From contig CAKVGH010000011.1 of the NCBI GenBank assembly GCA_934747255.1, positions 1 to 24,987 on the forward strand: a stretch of DNA of 24,987 nt. Reading direction: 5' to 3'. This document shows, piece by piece, positions 15,852 through 22,560 of this stretch. Each line of letters begins with the position of its first letter. Positions within the stretch are counted from its first letter, which is position 1. This stretch comes from an uncultured Clostridia bacterium (GTDB lineage Bacteria > Bacillota > Clostridia > Christensenellales > UBA1242). The notes below the pieces were generated by a model. The model was given only the letters and a program-made list of their open reading frames with translations. It was not told the DNA's origin and did not search any database. Made by a program: the position numbers and the translations under genes.

Positions 15852-17033
15852 ATGGTTACATTGACAAATGCAGACAATGCATTAAAAAAGATTTATCTTG
15901 ATGTTGTAGCAAACCAACTTAATGATAAAGTAAACCCTTTGCTTACAAAAATTGAACAAACATCAAGAGATGTTTACGGAAAGGAAATTATTAAAATTGC
16001 ACCTTTTGGTATCAATGGTGGTATCGGTGCAGGTACAGAAGATGGTGCTTTGCCAACTTCTGCTGAAAACAAGTATGTTAAGTTTGTTACAGAACTTAAA
16101 AACTTGTACGGAAAAATTGAAATTACAGACAAAGCAGTTAGAGCAAGCGAACACTCTGTTGGTGCTTTTGTAAACTTGCTTAATGCCGAAATGGAAGGCT
16201 TAATCAAAGCAAGCCAATTCAACTTTGGCAGAATGTTATATGGTGATGGTTCTGGTAAACTTGGAACAATCAAAACTGTTTCTAGCCAAACTATGACACT
16301 TGATAGCGTAAAAAATGTTATTGAAGGTATGGTTGTAGATTTCTACACATCAGCAAATGTAAAATTAACAGCAATGGACGGTGCTAGAATTACATCAGTA
16401 GATAGAACAAACAAAAAAATTACAGTTAGCAAAACTCTTGCAGAAACTGTTGTAGCAAATTGCTATATTACTGTTCAAGGTTCAAAAGATAACGAACTAA
16501 CAGGTCTTGGCAAAATCTTTGCTTCTTCTGGTTCAATTTATGGTGTGGACAGAAGCACAAACAGTTGGCTTGTTCCTTACATTTCATCAACAGAAACTTT
16601 AATCAGTGATAGCGTATTGCAAACAGCGATTGACTCTCTTGACGAAAATGTAGGAAGCACAGTTGACTATATTGCTTGTTCTTACGATGTAAAAAGACTA
16701 TATCAAAACTACCTTGCAACAAACAAGCGTAACATTGATATTATGGACTTAAACGGCGGTTATAAGGCTATGAGTTATAACGGTATTCCAGTTGTAGCAG
16801 ATAGATTTATTGATGACGGCACAATGTATATGTTAAACACAAAAGACTTTGCACTTCATCAACTTTGCGATTGGCAATGGTTAGAAGGCGAAGACGGAAA
16901 AGTTTTAAGACAAAATGCAGGATATCCAACATATTCAGCAACCCTAGTAAAATATGCAGATTTGATTTGCTCAAAGCCAGCAGGTCAAGCAAAAATATCT
17001 AACATTGTTTCGGCTTTAACACAAACTAACTAA
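15852..17033 (+). CDS. Phage major capsid protein
   Basis: This 393-residue protein is the expected HK97-fold coat protein. The N-terminus (VTLTNADNALKKIYLDVVA) lacks the long delta-domain of HK97, agreeing with a separate scaffold gene. GGIGAGTEDGALP, LYGKIEITDKAVRAS and FGRMLYGDGSG are in the region where capsid proteins of short-tailed Clostridia phages have similar segments. A beta-rich insertion at about 145-220 (SSQTMTLDSVKNVIEGMVVD onward) may be the surface I-domain-like module. AAGGAG precedes the ATG by seven bases. A strong hairpin lies just after the stop and could stabilise this mRNA or lower downstream expression, as suits the most abundant virion protein. Confidence 0.82.
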   Translation: MVTLTNADNALKKIYLDVVANQLNDKVNPLLTKIEQTSRDVYGKEIIKIAPFGINGGIGAGTEDGALPTSAENKYVKFVTELKNLYGKIEITDKAVRASEHSVGAFVNLLNAEMEGLIKASQFNFGRMLYGDGSGKLGTIKTVSSQTMTLDSVKNVIEGMVVDFYTSANVKLTAMDGARITSVDRTNKKITVSKTLAETVVANCYITVQGSKDNELTGLGKIFASSGSIYGVDRSTNSWLVPYISSTETLISDSVLQTAIDSLDENVGSTVDYIACSYDVKRLYQNYLATNKRNIDIMDLNGGYKAMSYNGIPVVADRFIDDGTMYMLNTKDFALHQLCDWQWLEGEDGKVLRQNAGYPTYSATLVKYADLICSKPAGQAKISNIVSALTQTN

Positions 17034-17044
17034 AAGGAGTAATC

Positions 17045-17073
17045 AAGTGGCAAAGAGTTTTTCTTTGCCATTT
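17045..17073 (+). promoter_or_regulatory. Hairpin downstream of capsid gene, terminator- or attenuator-like
   Basis: TGGCAAAGA at 17048-17056 pairs perfectly with TCTTTGCCA at 17062-17070 around a GTTTT loop, extendable by a G-U and two A-U pairs. Only four T residues follow, so termination would be partial. It overlaps the nine-codon leader ORF at 17047-17076, so translation of that ORF would melt it. A regulatory role is inferred. Confidence 0.6.
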
Positions 17074-17076
17074 TGA
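17047..17076 (+). CDS. Possible nine-codon leader peptide (VAKSFSLPF)
   Basis: The AAAGGAG after the capsid stop (17034-17039) is seven bases upstream of GTG at 17047, which opens GTG...TGA encoding VAKSFSLPF. The stop overlaps a TTG (TTGA at 17073-17076) that is in frame with the next gene. No other start is near this ribosome site. It fits a leader ORF for translational coupling, but so short a frame may be coincidence. Confidence 0.3.
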   Translation: MAKSFSLPF

Positions 17077-17084
17077 TTAAATAT

Positions 17085-17474
17085 ATGGGAAAGATTTTGA
17101 TTAAAAATGACTTGCATAATATTTCGGCAAGATTAAAGCAAATTGACAAAAATTACTTATTAACATACAACACTAACTCAAAAAAGTTTGAAGTTTACTA
17201 CCAAAAAGGGCTTAATTTGTCACTCGAACTTGTTTTGCCATTTTCTTCTCTTGACGCAAGAACAATAGATTATGTTTTGAAAACGAGAGTGGAAAACAAA
17301 CAAAAATTGTTTTTGGAAATGGAGCAAAACAACGAAAGGCTAGAACAATCTCAAACAAAAAATATGCTTGACGAAGCGTCTTACAAGGCGACCGAAATGA
17401 TGAAGTATGCACAGTCAAATCCAAGTGAGTTTAACATAAATTTTTTTGATACATATAAGGAAAAATGGATTTAG
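17085..17474 (+). CDS. Small phage protein between capsid and adaptor genes
   Basis: This 129-residue protein has no membrane segment or recognised domain. The N-terminal third reads MGKILIKNDLHNISARLKQI then IDKNYLLTYNTNSKKFEVYY, a pattern I recall from small conserved proteins in Clostridia phage head regions. The middle is a Lys/Glu/Gln helix. The ATG at 17085 gives the family-like start but has no ribosome site of its own. An in-frame TTG at 17073, overlapping the stop of a leader ORF, would add four residues and allow coupled initiation. Position suggests a head completion, decoration or chaperone role, but function is unknown. Confidence 0.6.
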   Translation: MGKILIKNDLHNISARLKQIDKNYLLTYNTNSKKFEVYYQKGLNLSLELVLPFSSLDARTIDYVLKTRVENKQKLFLEMEQNNERLEQSQTKNMLDEASYKATEMMKYAQSNPSEFNINFFDTYKEKWI

Positions 17475-17490
17475 AAAAAAGGGGGACGAA

Positions 17491-18135
17491 ATGAAAGTAA
17501 AAGATATTATAAAATTATCAGCAAGATTGCTTTGCGAAAACGATATTGTAGATTGCATTAAGTATTGCGAAGAAAACGAAATGACCTTAACCGAATTTTT
17601 TGCACTAAAAACCCAAACAGCATTGCCTACGAGTGAAGATTACATTGAAATTCCAGAATGTTTTACATTGCAAGCCGAAAAAGATATGAGAATAATTCTC
17701 GATTGCATAAATATTGCAAATTTGTATATTTGCACCGAAAAATATTTGCGTTATTCTACGGAAGAAATAGAAATTACAAATGGCGAATATGAAATTAAGA
17801 ATTTGTCTCAAAAACTTTTCAAAATAAAACAATTATCTAACAATTATGGCTTTGTTAAATATTATTTAGAAGCAGGGAAAATAATTCTTCCAAACGGCAA
17901 ATATACTATCAAATATGCCTATTTGCCAACAGAACTTGGCTTTGATGACGATATTGACACATATAATGGAAAATTGACAAATTTGGCTTTAAGTTATGGT
18001 GTTTGCAGTAAGTTTTGCTTAATCAAAAACCTATTTGATGAAGCAGACGAATGGGAAAGCAAATTTAGTTCATCACTCGCCGAAAATTTTAGAAAAGTTG
18101 GCGAGATTAAGATAAAACAAAGAAGGTGGATTTAA
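17491..18135 (+). CDS. Head-tail adaptor-like (tail tubular A/gp4-type) phage protein
   Basis: This 214-residue protein begins MKVKDIIKLSARLLCENDIV and has a beta-rich middle (ITNGEYEIKNL and IILPNGKYTIKYAYLPTELG). A helical C-terminal section (NGKLTNLALSYGVCSKFCL, FDEADEWESKF, ending IKQRRWI) fits adaptor rings that plug onto portals of short-tailed phages: the YPTPL-like segment and the closing helices are typical. It lies just before the nozzle-like gene. The ATG at 17491 is chosen because AAGGGGG is five bases upstream; a TTG at 17446 would extend it by 15 residues into the preceding gene. The assignment is from pattern and order, not a strong motif. Confidence 0.6.
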   Translation: MKVKDIIKLSARLLCENDIVDCIKYCEENEMTLTEFFALKTQTALPTSEDYIEIPECFTLQAEKDMRIILDCINIANLYICTEKYLRYSTEEIEITNGEYEIKNLSQKLFKIKQLSNNYGFVKYYLEAGKIILPNGKYTIKYAYLPTELGFDDDIDTYNGKLTNLALSYGVCSKFCLIKNLFDEADEWESKFSSSLAENFRKVGEIKIKQRRWI

Positions 18136-18137
18136 CT

Positions 18138-19643
18138 ATGAAAGTAAAAAAGAGCCTTAAAGTTAGAGTCAACAATTTTGATAGTGGACTCAACATAACT
18201 CGTGGCGAAAATATCACCGATTTAGATACTTCTGTTGACTGCTATAACTTTAATTTTAACAAGGGCGTTTTGTTGCAAGGAATGGGAGTAAAAAGCCTTT
18301 TAATACCAACTAGTAAAACAAGTGATGAAGAACAAATATTGCCAGATTATTATGATAATCAAGAAAACATAAGGACTATCTCTATTTTTAGAGATTTTAA
18401 CGAACCTAATAACGAATATAGAGATAAACTCGTGTTTTACTGCGATGATAAAGCACTATACTACTGTAATGTAAACTGCCTATACCCAGTTGTAATTAAA
18501 ATTCCAAACACAGAGTTTTCCAGCAGACCAAAAACCTTTCAAACAAAGTACAAAGGCAAAGATATTATGATTGCGTCAAACGGAGTGGGTAAGGTTATGT
18601 GGTGGCCGGGCGATAGCGTTCCACTTGCCATCGAAAACATTCCACAATTTGTTGATATGTGCGAATATAAAGGCTTTCTTTACTGCATTATGAGTGGCGA
18701 CCAAAACACCATAAGATATACAACTAACACTAACCTTGATAGTTGGTCGGAAGAATTGAATAGTTTATTTGATGAAGGCGAAATTGTCATCACAGACGGT
18801 CTTGGTAAGTTAAACAAATTAGTAAATTTTCAAGGTCATTTGTATGCGTTTAGAGATTACAGTATTTTGAAAATCACTCAATATGAAGACGCCAAAAAAC
18901 CGCTAATTAGCACAATGTATGTTTCGGGAAACAGAATTTACCCAAATACCATTCAAATTTGCGGTGACGAGATGATAATGCTAACTACTGGTGGACTGAT
19001 TAAATTTGACGGCGTTGTTGGTAAAGAAATTGAACTATCATTTGACAATATGCTAACCAGTGTCGATAATCAAAAAGCGGTGGCTACATATCATCAAGGA
19101 AAATACTTTTTAGCATGCAAAATGAATTATTTTGATAACGAAGTTGTTGGAGCAGAAAGTGGCGAAAATTGTGTCAATAATAGTCTTGTTTGTTACGATA
19201 GTAAAAATGGCAAATATCAAATTGTGCGTGGGCTAGATATTAGTGATATTGCGTCAATCAAAAGTGACATTTTTAACAAACTAATAATTTGTTTTTATAA
19301 TGGACATACCAATGTGTTGGCAGAACTAACTAATGACGGAAAATTCTTTGATGAAAATTCGCCAAAATATTGGTGTTCGCCATTAACCGATTTGGGTTAT
19401 AGCGATTGTAAAAAAGTTATTAAGCAAGTTAGTTTGTTTTCTAAATACGATTGCAAACTTACAATTTTCACTGAAAGTGAGCAAAAATCATATAATATCT
19501 CGGGAAGCGAGATAATCAGCAAATATCCTGTTAGGCTTTGTGGAAAGCAAATAGGTTTTAAGATAGAATCAAACTCTACTAACGCATATATTTCAAATCT
19601 CTGTTTAGACATCGATTTGATTGATAGTGGGTTTTCGGTATGA
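18138..19643 (+). CDS. Tail nozzle/stabilisation-like protein (podovirus gp10/tail tubular B-type)
   Basis: This 501-residue, almost wholly beta-rich protein has repeated blade-like segments (CEYKGFLYCIMSGDQNTIRY, VNFQGHLYAFRDYSILKI, ATYHQGKYFLACKMNY, ISDIASIKSDIFNKLIICFY), as expected of the beta-propeller platform of short-tail nozzles. It begins SLKVRVNNFDSGLNITRGEN, a start style common in such proteins. The order portal, coat, adaptor, nozzle is that of a podovirus. There is no tape measure, so a long tail is unlikely. The ATG at 18138 has AGAAGGTGG eight bases upstream; the GTG at 18126 would overlap the adaptor stop. No receptor-binding or glycan-cleaving domain is visible. Confidence 0.6.
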   Translation: MKVKKSLKVRVNNFDSGLNITRGENITDLDTSVDCYNFNFNKGVLLQGMGVKSLLIPTSKTSDEEQILPDYYDNQENIRTISIFRDFNEPNNEYRDKLVFYCDDKALYYCNVNCLYPVVIKIPNTEFSSRPKTFQTKYKGKDIMIASNGVGKVMWWPGDSVPLAIENIPQFVDMCEYKGFLYCIMSGDQNTIRYTTNTNLDSWSEELNSLFDEGEIVITDGLGKLNKLVNFQGHLYAFRDYSILKITQYEDAKKPLISTMYVSGNRIYPNTIQICGDEMIMLTTGGLIKFDGVVGKEIELSFDNMLTSVDNQKAVATYHQGKYFLACKMNYFDNEVVGAESGENCVNNSLVCYDSKNGKYQIVRGLDISDIASIKSDIFNKLIICFYNGHTNVLAELTNDGKFFDENSPKYWCSPLTDLGYSDCKKVIKQVSLFSKYDCKLTIFTESEQKSYNISGSEIISKYPVRLCGKQIGFKIESNSTNAYISNLCLDIDLIDSGFSV

Positions 19644-19807
19644 TAACACTGTCTGGCGTTAGAGAAAAAATAACATTATTAAAAAGAGAAAAAATTTTGC
19701 AAAGTAATGAACTGTTTATGTTTGATAGTTCTTTGTCAAACAAACGGTTTGAAAAAATAAAGCAAGAACAACAAAAATTATTACAAAATAGTAAAAAGTT
19801 TTATTAA
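19640..19807 (+). CDS. 55-residue charged helical protein, coupled to nozzle gene
   Basis: ATG at 19640 overlaps the nozzle gene's TGA (ATGA), a classic coupling arrangement, and the frame runs 55 codons to TAA at 19807. The product begins MITLSGVREKITLLKREKIL and ends KIKQEQQKLLQNSKKFY. It is Lys/Gln-rich and almost wholly helical, with no Cys and no membrane segment. It fills what would otherwise be a gap between nozzle and holin genes. It may be a small virion or lysis accessory protein; nothing more can be said. Confidence 0.6.
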   Translation: MITLSGVREKITLLKREKILQSNELFMFDSSLSNKRFEKIKQEQQKLLQNSKKFY

Positions 19808-19841
19808 AACTCTTGGCAAAATCTTTTCTAAAATAAAGGTT

Positions 19842-20123
19842 ATGTGGGACGAAATTTTAGATTTGGCAATAAAAAATGGCTTATGGGCTGTGTTATTTTT
19901 GGCATTACTCATATTTGTTTTGAAAGATAGCAAACAGCGAGAAAACAAGTATCAACAAACTATTAAAGATTTAACCGAACATTTAGGGGTAGTACACGAG
20001 ATTAAAAAGGAAGTGGAAGAAGTTAAACAGGTAGTTTTTAAGCAAAAAAAACCTGCAAAATCTACCAAAAAAACTGATACTACACTTTTGGGAGAGAAAG
20101 ATGAAAAAACTGAACAATTATAA
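19842..20123 (+). CDS. BhlA/UviB-family holin-like protein
   Basis: This 93-residue protein has one N-terminal membrane segment (about 12-28, NGLWAVLFLALLIFVLK) followed by DSKQRENKYQQTIKDLTEHL and a coiled coil, EIKKEVEEVKQVV, the signature layout of BhlA/UviB proteins: a seGiwavLf-like segment, then a kREek helix. These are found in Gram-positive phages and in the UviB bacteriocin-release locus of Clostridium perfringens, and are thought to permeabilise the membrane. The tail is Lys/Thr-rich. The ATG follows AAAGG. It overlaps the next gene by 23 bases, so the two are probably expressed together. Confidence 0.8.
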   Translation: MWDEILDLAIKNGLWAVLFLALLIFVLKDSKQRENKYQQTIKDLTEHLGVVHEIKKEVEEVKQVVFKQKKPAKSTKKTDTTLLGEKDEKTEQL

Positions 20124-20493
20124 ATTTTGGATGAGTCTTTTTGCCGCCGTAATCGTCTTAATAAATGCACTTGGTTCAACTTTTGGCTTTGCTGTAAACG
20201 AAATCGCTATAACTAGCATTTTTACAGCGGTTCTAGGAGTGTTCGTAACATTGGGACTAATAAAAAAAGAGAACAAGGAAAACGAAAAATCCACTCAAAA
20301 CAAGACCGATGATAAAACTAGTGGCGAGAACGAAAACTTGCCAGAAACTGACAAGCAAGGCACTGATTTGGACGATAATGGGGAAAATGATGCTGAAAAA
20401 CAAGGTGAAACATCAACTGGTAAAGTAGATGAAAACTTTGCTGACATAAAGGCTGATGACACCAAAAGCACAAAATCAAACAAAGACCAGTAA
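20101..20493 (+). CDS. Second small holin-like membrane protein with long charged tail
   Basis: This 130-residue protein has two membrane segments (about 8-28, KFWMSLFAAVIVLINALGST; and about 36-54, ITSIFTAVLGVFVTLGLI) separated by a short turn, resembling small phage holins that begin NxKFWxxLI. After KKENKEN the last ~75 residues are an unusually long acidic/Lys/Asn/Asp-rich tail, longer than the usual short basic tail of such holins. GGGAGAG precedes the ATG by a few bases. It overlaps the BhlA-like gene. Together they form a holin pair, with no endolysin beside them. The block ends here at a terminator. Confidence 0.7.
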   Translation: MKKLNNYKFWMSLFAAVIVLINALGSTFGFAVNEIAITSIFTAVLGVFVTLGLIKKENKENEKSTQNKTDDKTSGENENLPETDKQGTDLDDNGENDAEKQGETSTGKVDENFADIKADDTKSTKSNKDQ

Positions 20494-20501
20494 AAAATTT
20501 T

Positions 20502-20512
20502 AGTAGGGAAAA
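20502..20512 (+). repeat. Right copy of direct repeat AGTAGGGAAAA (possible att remnant)
   Basis: Exact 11-base match to 9592-9602, located nine bases after the last phage-like gene and touching the terminator stem. Preceded by AATTT as in the left copy. Confidence 0.35.
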
Positions 20513-20540
20513 GGTGGTGATTACTTCACTGCCTTTTTTT
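20510..20540 (+). terminator. Strong rho-independent terminator ending the phage-derived operon
   Basis: AAAGGTGGTGA at 20510-20520 pairs with TCACTGCCTTT at 20526-20536 (11 pairs, two G-U) around a five-base loop, followed by T to 20540. It closes the plus-strand block that begins at the terminase gene. Confidence 0.88.
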
Positions 20541-20605
20541 GTGGGTATAAAACAATATTTTTCGACAATAATTTAATCTAAATATAAATTTATTTATAAT
20601 AAATG

Positions 20606-20634
20606 TTGCTTTGTTGTCAAAAATGTTCTATAAT
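20606..20634 (+). promoter_or_regulatory. Promoter for the membrane-protein genes
   Basis: TTGCTT at 20606-20611, 17 bases, perfect TATAAT at 20629-20634. Initiation near 20641 leaves a short leader with AAAGGAAAA before the ATG at 20655. Confidence 0.5.
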
Positions 20635-20654
20635 ACTCAAAGGAAAATAGGTTT

Positions 20655-21470
20655 ATGAAATATCTAAAATTAGGATTAAATTATTTATTTAAGAATTTTT
20701 TGTATATCTTTTTGCTAGCACTTGTGCCAACTGCTTTTATTGGCGGTCTTTTGTCGCCATTCAAAACATTTGAGTTTGCTAGTAATTATTCCAATATTGC
20801 AGTCAATAATTTTGGCGATATTTTTTATGGTTTGATTGACTTTAACTGGCTATCAATTTTATTTACTTTTTTGGGAATTATAATTTTAGCCATTTTTGTT
20901 AGTTTAACTTTGGGTCAAATGGAAAATCACATGCGTAGTGGAAAACTAAACAAAAAAAATGTTTTTCAATATGTTAATAACAACATTTTGGTTGTAGCAT
21001 TCAACTTGCTAGTTTTGTTTGCAATGTGGTTTGTACTTCAATTTTTGCTTTCTGCATTGTTAATGCTTTTGCATTTGGCGATTAGCGGAATAGGTAACAC
21101 CCCAAACATCGCAAACATCATTATTGCAATAGTCTTGTGTGCAGTCAAATTTGCATTGTTTTTGCAAGTTTCTGCAATAATGTTCTTGACAATTCCAAAT
21201 ATGTTAATCAGTGGTTATCCAACAAAACAAGCAATTTCAAATTCAATAAAACTTCTTAATAAAAACAATTTTCAATTTTTACTCAGTATGCTTTTACCAT
21301 TTGTGATTATTATTCCACTAGCATGTCTACTAAAAGGCGGTTTGATGTATATTACAAATGTTTTTGGAGTTTTGATAATGTTTATTTACTACACACCACT
21401 ACTAATGACATCTTATTTTGAACTTTCAGGCATATCTAGATACGATAACCGAAAATACTATAACTACTAA
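20655..21470 (+). CDS. Multi-pass integral membrane protein, unknown function
   Basis: This 271-residue protein has about six hydrophobic segments. The first includes FLYIFLLALVPTAFIGGLL near 15-33; others are near 63-84, 105-140, 150-180, 205-225 and 230-252. There is no ABC, transporter or enzyme motif. The layout, with short cytoplasmic loops and amphipathic starts (KYLKLGLNYLFKNF), resembles polytopic membrane proteins of the DUF975/YIP-like kind, but I cannot assign a family. It has its own promoter and is 24 bases from a second protein of similar design, so the pair is probably one operon. It lies outside the phage-derived block and looks like a host gene. Confidence 0.6.
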   Translation: MKYLKLGLNYLFKNFLYIFLLALVPTAFIGGLLSPFKTFEFASNYSNIAVNNFGDIFYGLIDFNWLSILFTFLGIIILAIFVSLTLGQMENHMRSGKLNKKNVFQYVNNNILVVAFNLLVLFAMWFVLQFLLSALLMLLHLAISGIGNTPNIANIIIAIVLCAVKFALFLQVSAIMFLTIPNMLISGYPTKQAISNSIKLLNKNNFQFLLSMLLPFVIIIPLACLLKGGLMYITNVFGVLIMFIYYTPLLMTSYFELSGISRYDNRKYYNY

Positions 21471-21494
21471 TTTTCAAAAGAGAAGGGAGATACT

Positions 21495-22430
21495 ATGTTC
21501 AAAAGCACTTTTAAGTTATTGCTAAACAATTTTTCAATGGTTTGGAAAATCTTGCTTTACAAAATAGTTGTACTAATTTGCGTTGTGGGGTTGACAAGTG
21601 TTGTTTGTTTGCCTATAATAAAAGAACTTATTAGTCAAGGTTTTTTTGTTTTCTTGCAAGACAACCTTTCAACTACATTTTTGAATTTTAATCTAAACAG
21701 CCTTGTTGGTACTTTGGTAGAAATAACTAACAAATTGTTTTTGATTGTTAAAGATGCTTCTCTTTTGCCACTACTTATTAGTGCAAGTTGTATTAGCATT
21801 GTACTTTACTACTTTGTTGATAGATTATCATATCTAGCAGTTGTGGACGATGTTCATTCGTTTATGAGTAGCAATCTAAAACTAGGTTTTATGAACTGCT
21901 TTGTTGCAAACTTTGGCAAAAGTGCAAAACTTGGTTTAATCAAATTAGTAACAACATTTATTCTTAATGTTGGAATTATTGCTAGTGCGTGTGGAATTTA
22001 CTATGCGTTGTCAACAAGCGTTTTGGCGCTTGCACCACTTGTTACTATTGCATACGCAATCATAATGTTTAGTTTGAAAATTACATTGTTTGCGGGTGTA
22101 GAAGCATCAATGGTAGTTAATAATTGTGGTATAATCGAAGCCTTAAAGCGTAATTTCAAGGCTATTCAAAAAAAGTGGCTATCAATTTTTAGTAATACGC
22201 TAATTATGGTAATTTTGCTATTTTTCTTGAATATGTTTGCAGTGTTCTTTACTTTTGGAATTACCCTTTTAATAACTGTTCCAATTACCATTTTAACAAC
22301 AATTATTTTCAAAAATGTTGTGTACTATGAATGTACAGGTATGAGATATTATTGCGATAGCAACACAATTATTATGCCAAAAAAATTAGAAGAGCAAGAT
22401 AACATAAAGAGAGTAAAAGACATAATTTAG
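21495..22430 (+). CDS. Multi-pass integral membrane protein, similar in design to its upstream neighbour
   Basis: This 311-residue protein starts MFKSTFKLLLNNFSMVWKIL, parallel to the upstream protein's amphipathic start. It has about six hydrophobic segments (near 20-40, 93-108, 150-170, 175-200, 233-258 and 258-275) and a short basic cytoplasmic C-terminus. A shared motif style, LNNF/LFKNF at the start and NxIKLLNK or NFKAIQKKW just before a late membrane segment, suggests distant paralogy. AGGGAGA lies before the ATG. Function unknown; a membrane-organising or transport role is conceivable but unsupported. Confidence 0.6.
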   Translation: MFKSTFKLLLNNFSMVWKILLYKIVVLICVVGLTSVVCLPIIKELISQGFFVFLQDNLSTTFLNFNLNSLVGTLVEITNKLFLIVKDASLLPLLISASCISIVLYYFVDRLSYLAVVDDVHSFMSSNLKLGFMNCFVANFGKSAKLGLIKLVTTFILNVGIIASACGIYYALSTSVLALAPLVTIAYAIIMFSLKITLFAGVEASMVVNNCGIIEALKRNFKAIQKKWLSIFSNTLIMVILLFFLNMFAVFFTFGITLLITVPITILTTIIFKNVVYYECTGMRYYCDSNTIIMPKKLEEQDNIKRVKDII

Positions 22431-22560
22431 TTTTTACTTAAATAAAAATTCTTTAATAATAAACATTGACTATATTGACCAAAAAAATTTGTTCAAAGTT
22501 TTTTTGCTTTCAAAAAAGCATATTAAATATAAGTAAAATAACAAAAAAGGAGAAAAAATT

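Larger units (their letters stand above)
9592..20512 (+). mobile_element. Phage-derived head and short-tail block (cryptic prophage or gene-transfer-agent-like element)
   Basis: The span contains a late-regulator-like gene, large terminase, portal, scaffold-like, major capsid, adaptor-like, nozzle-like and two holin-like genes in canonical morphogenesis order, all intact. The only gene against the direction is an SH3 membrane protein. Host housekeeping genes lie on both sides. AGTAGGGAAAA occurs at both ends (9592-9602 and 20502-20512). No integrase, excisionase, repressor, replication protein, endolysin catalytic domain, tape measure or receptor-binding protein is seen. Codon bias and base composition look like the host flanks, suggesting long residence. 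Borders are inferred from gene content and the repeat, not demonstrated. Confidence 0.7.

Noticed and set aside
9592..20512. Capsid-forming satellite island (PICI-like) interpretation
   Set aside because: Such islands carry an integrase, a repressor and a replication module, none of which is visible, and this block has nozzle-like and holin genes.
9592..20512. CRISPR array or toxin-antitoxin module within the block
   Set aside because: The repeats found are only 7-11 bases with no spacer pattern, and no adjacent pair has toxin-antitoxin features.
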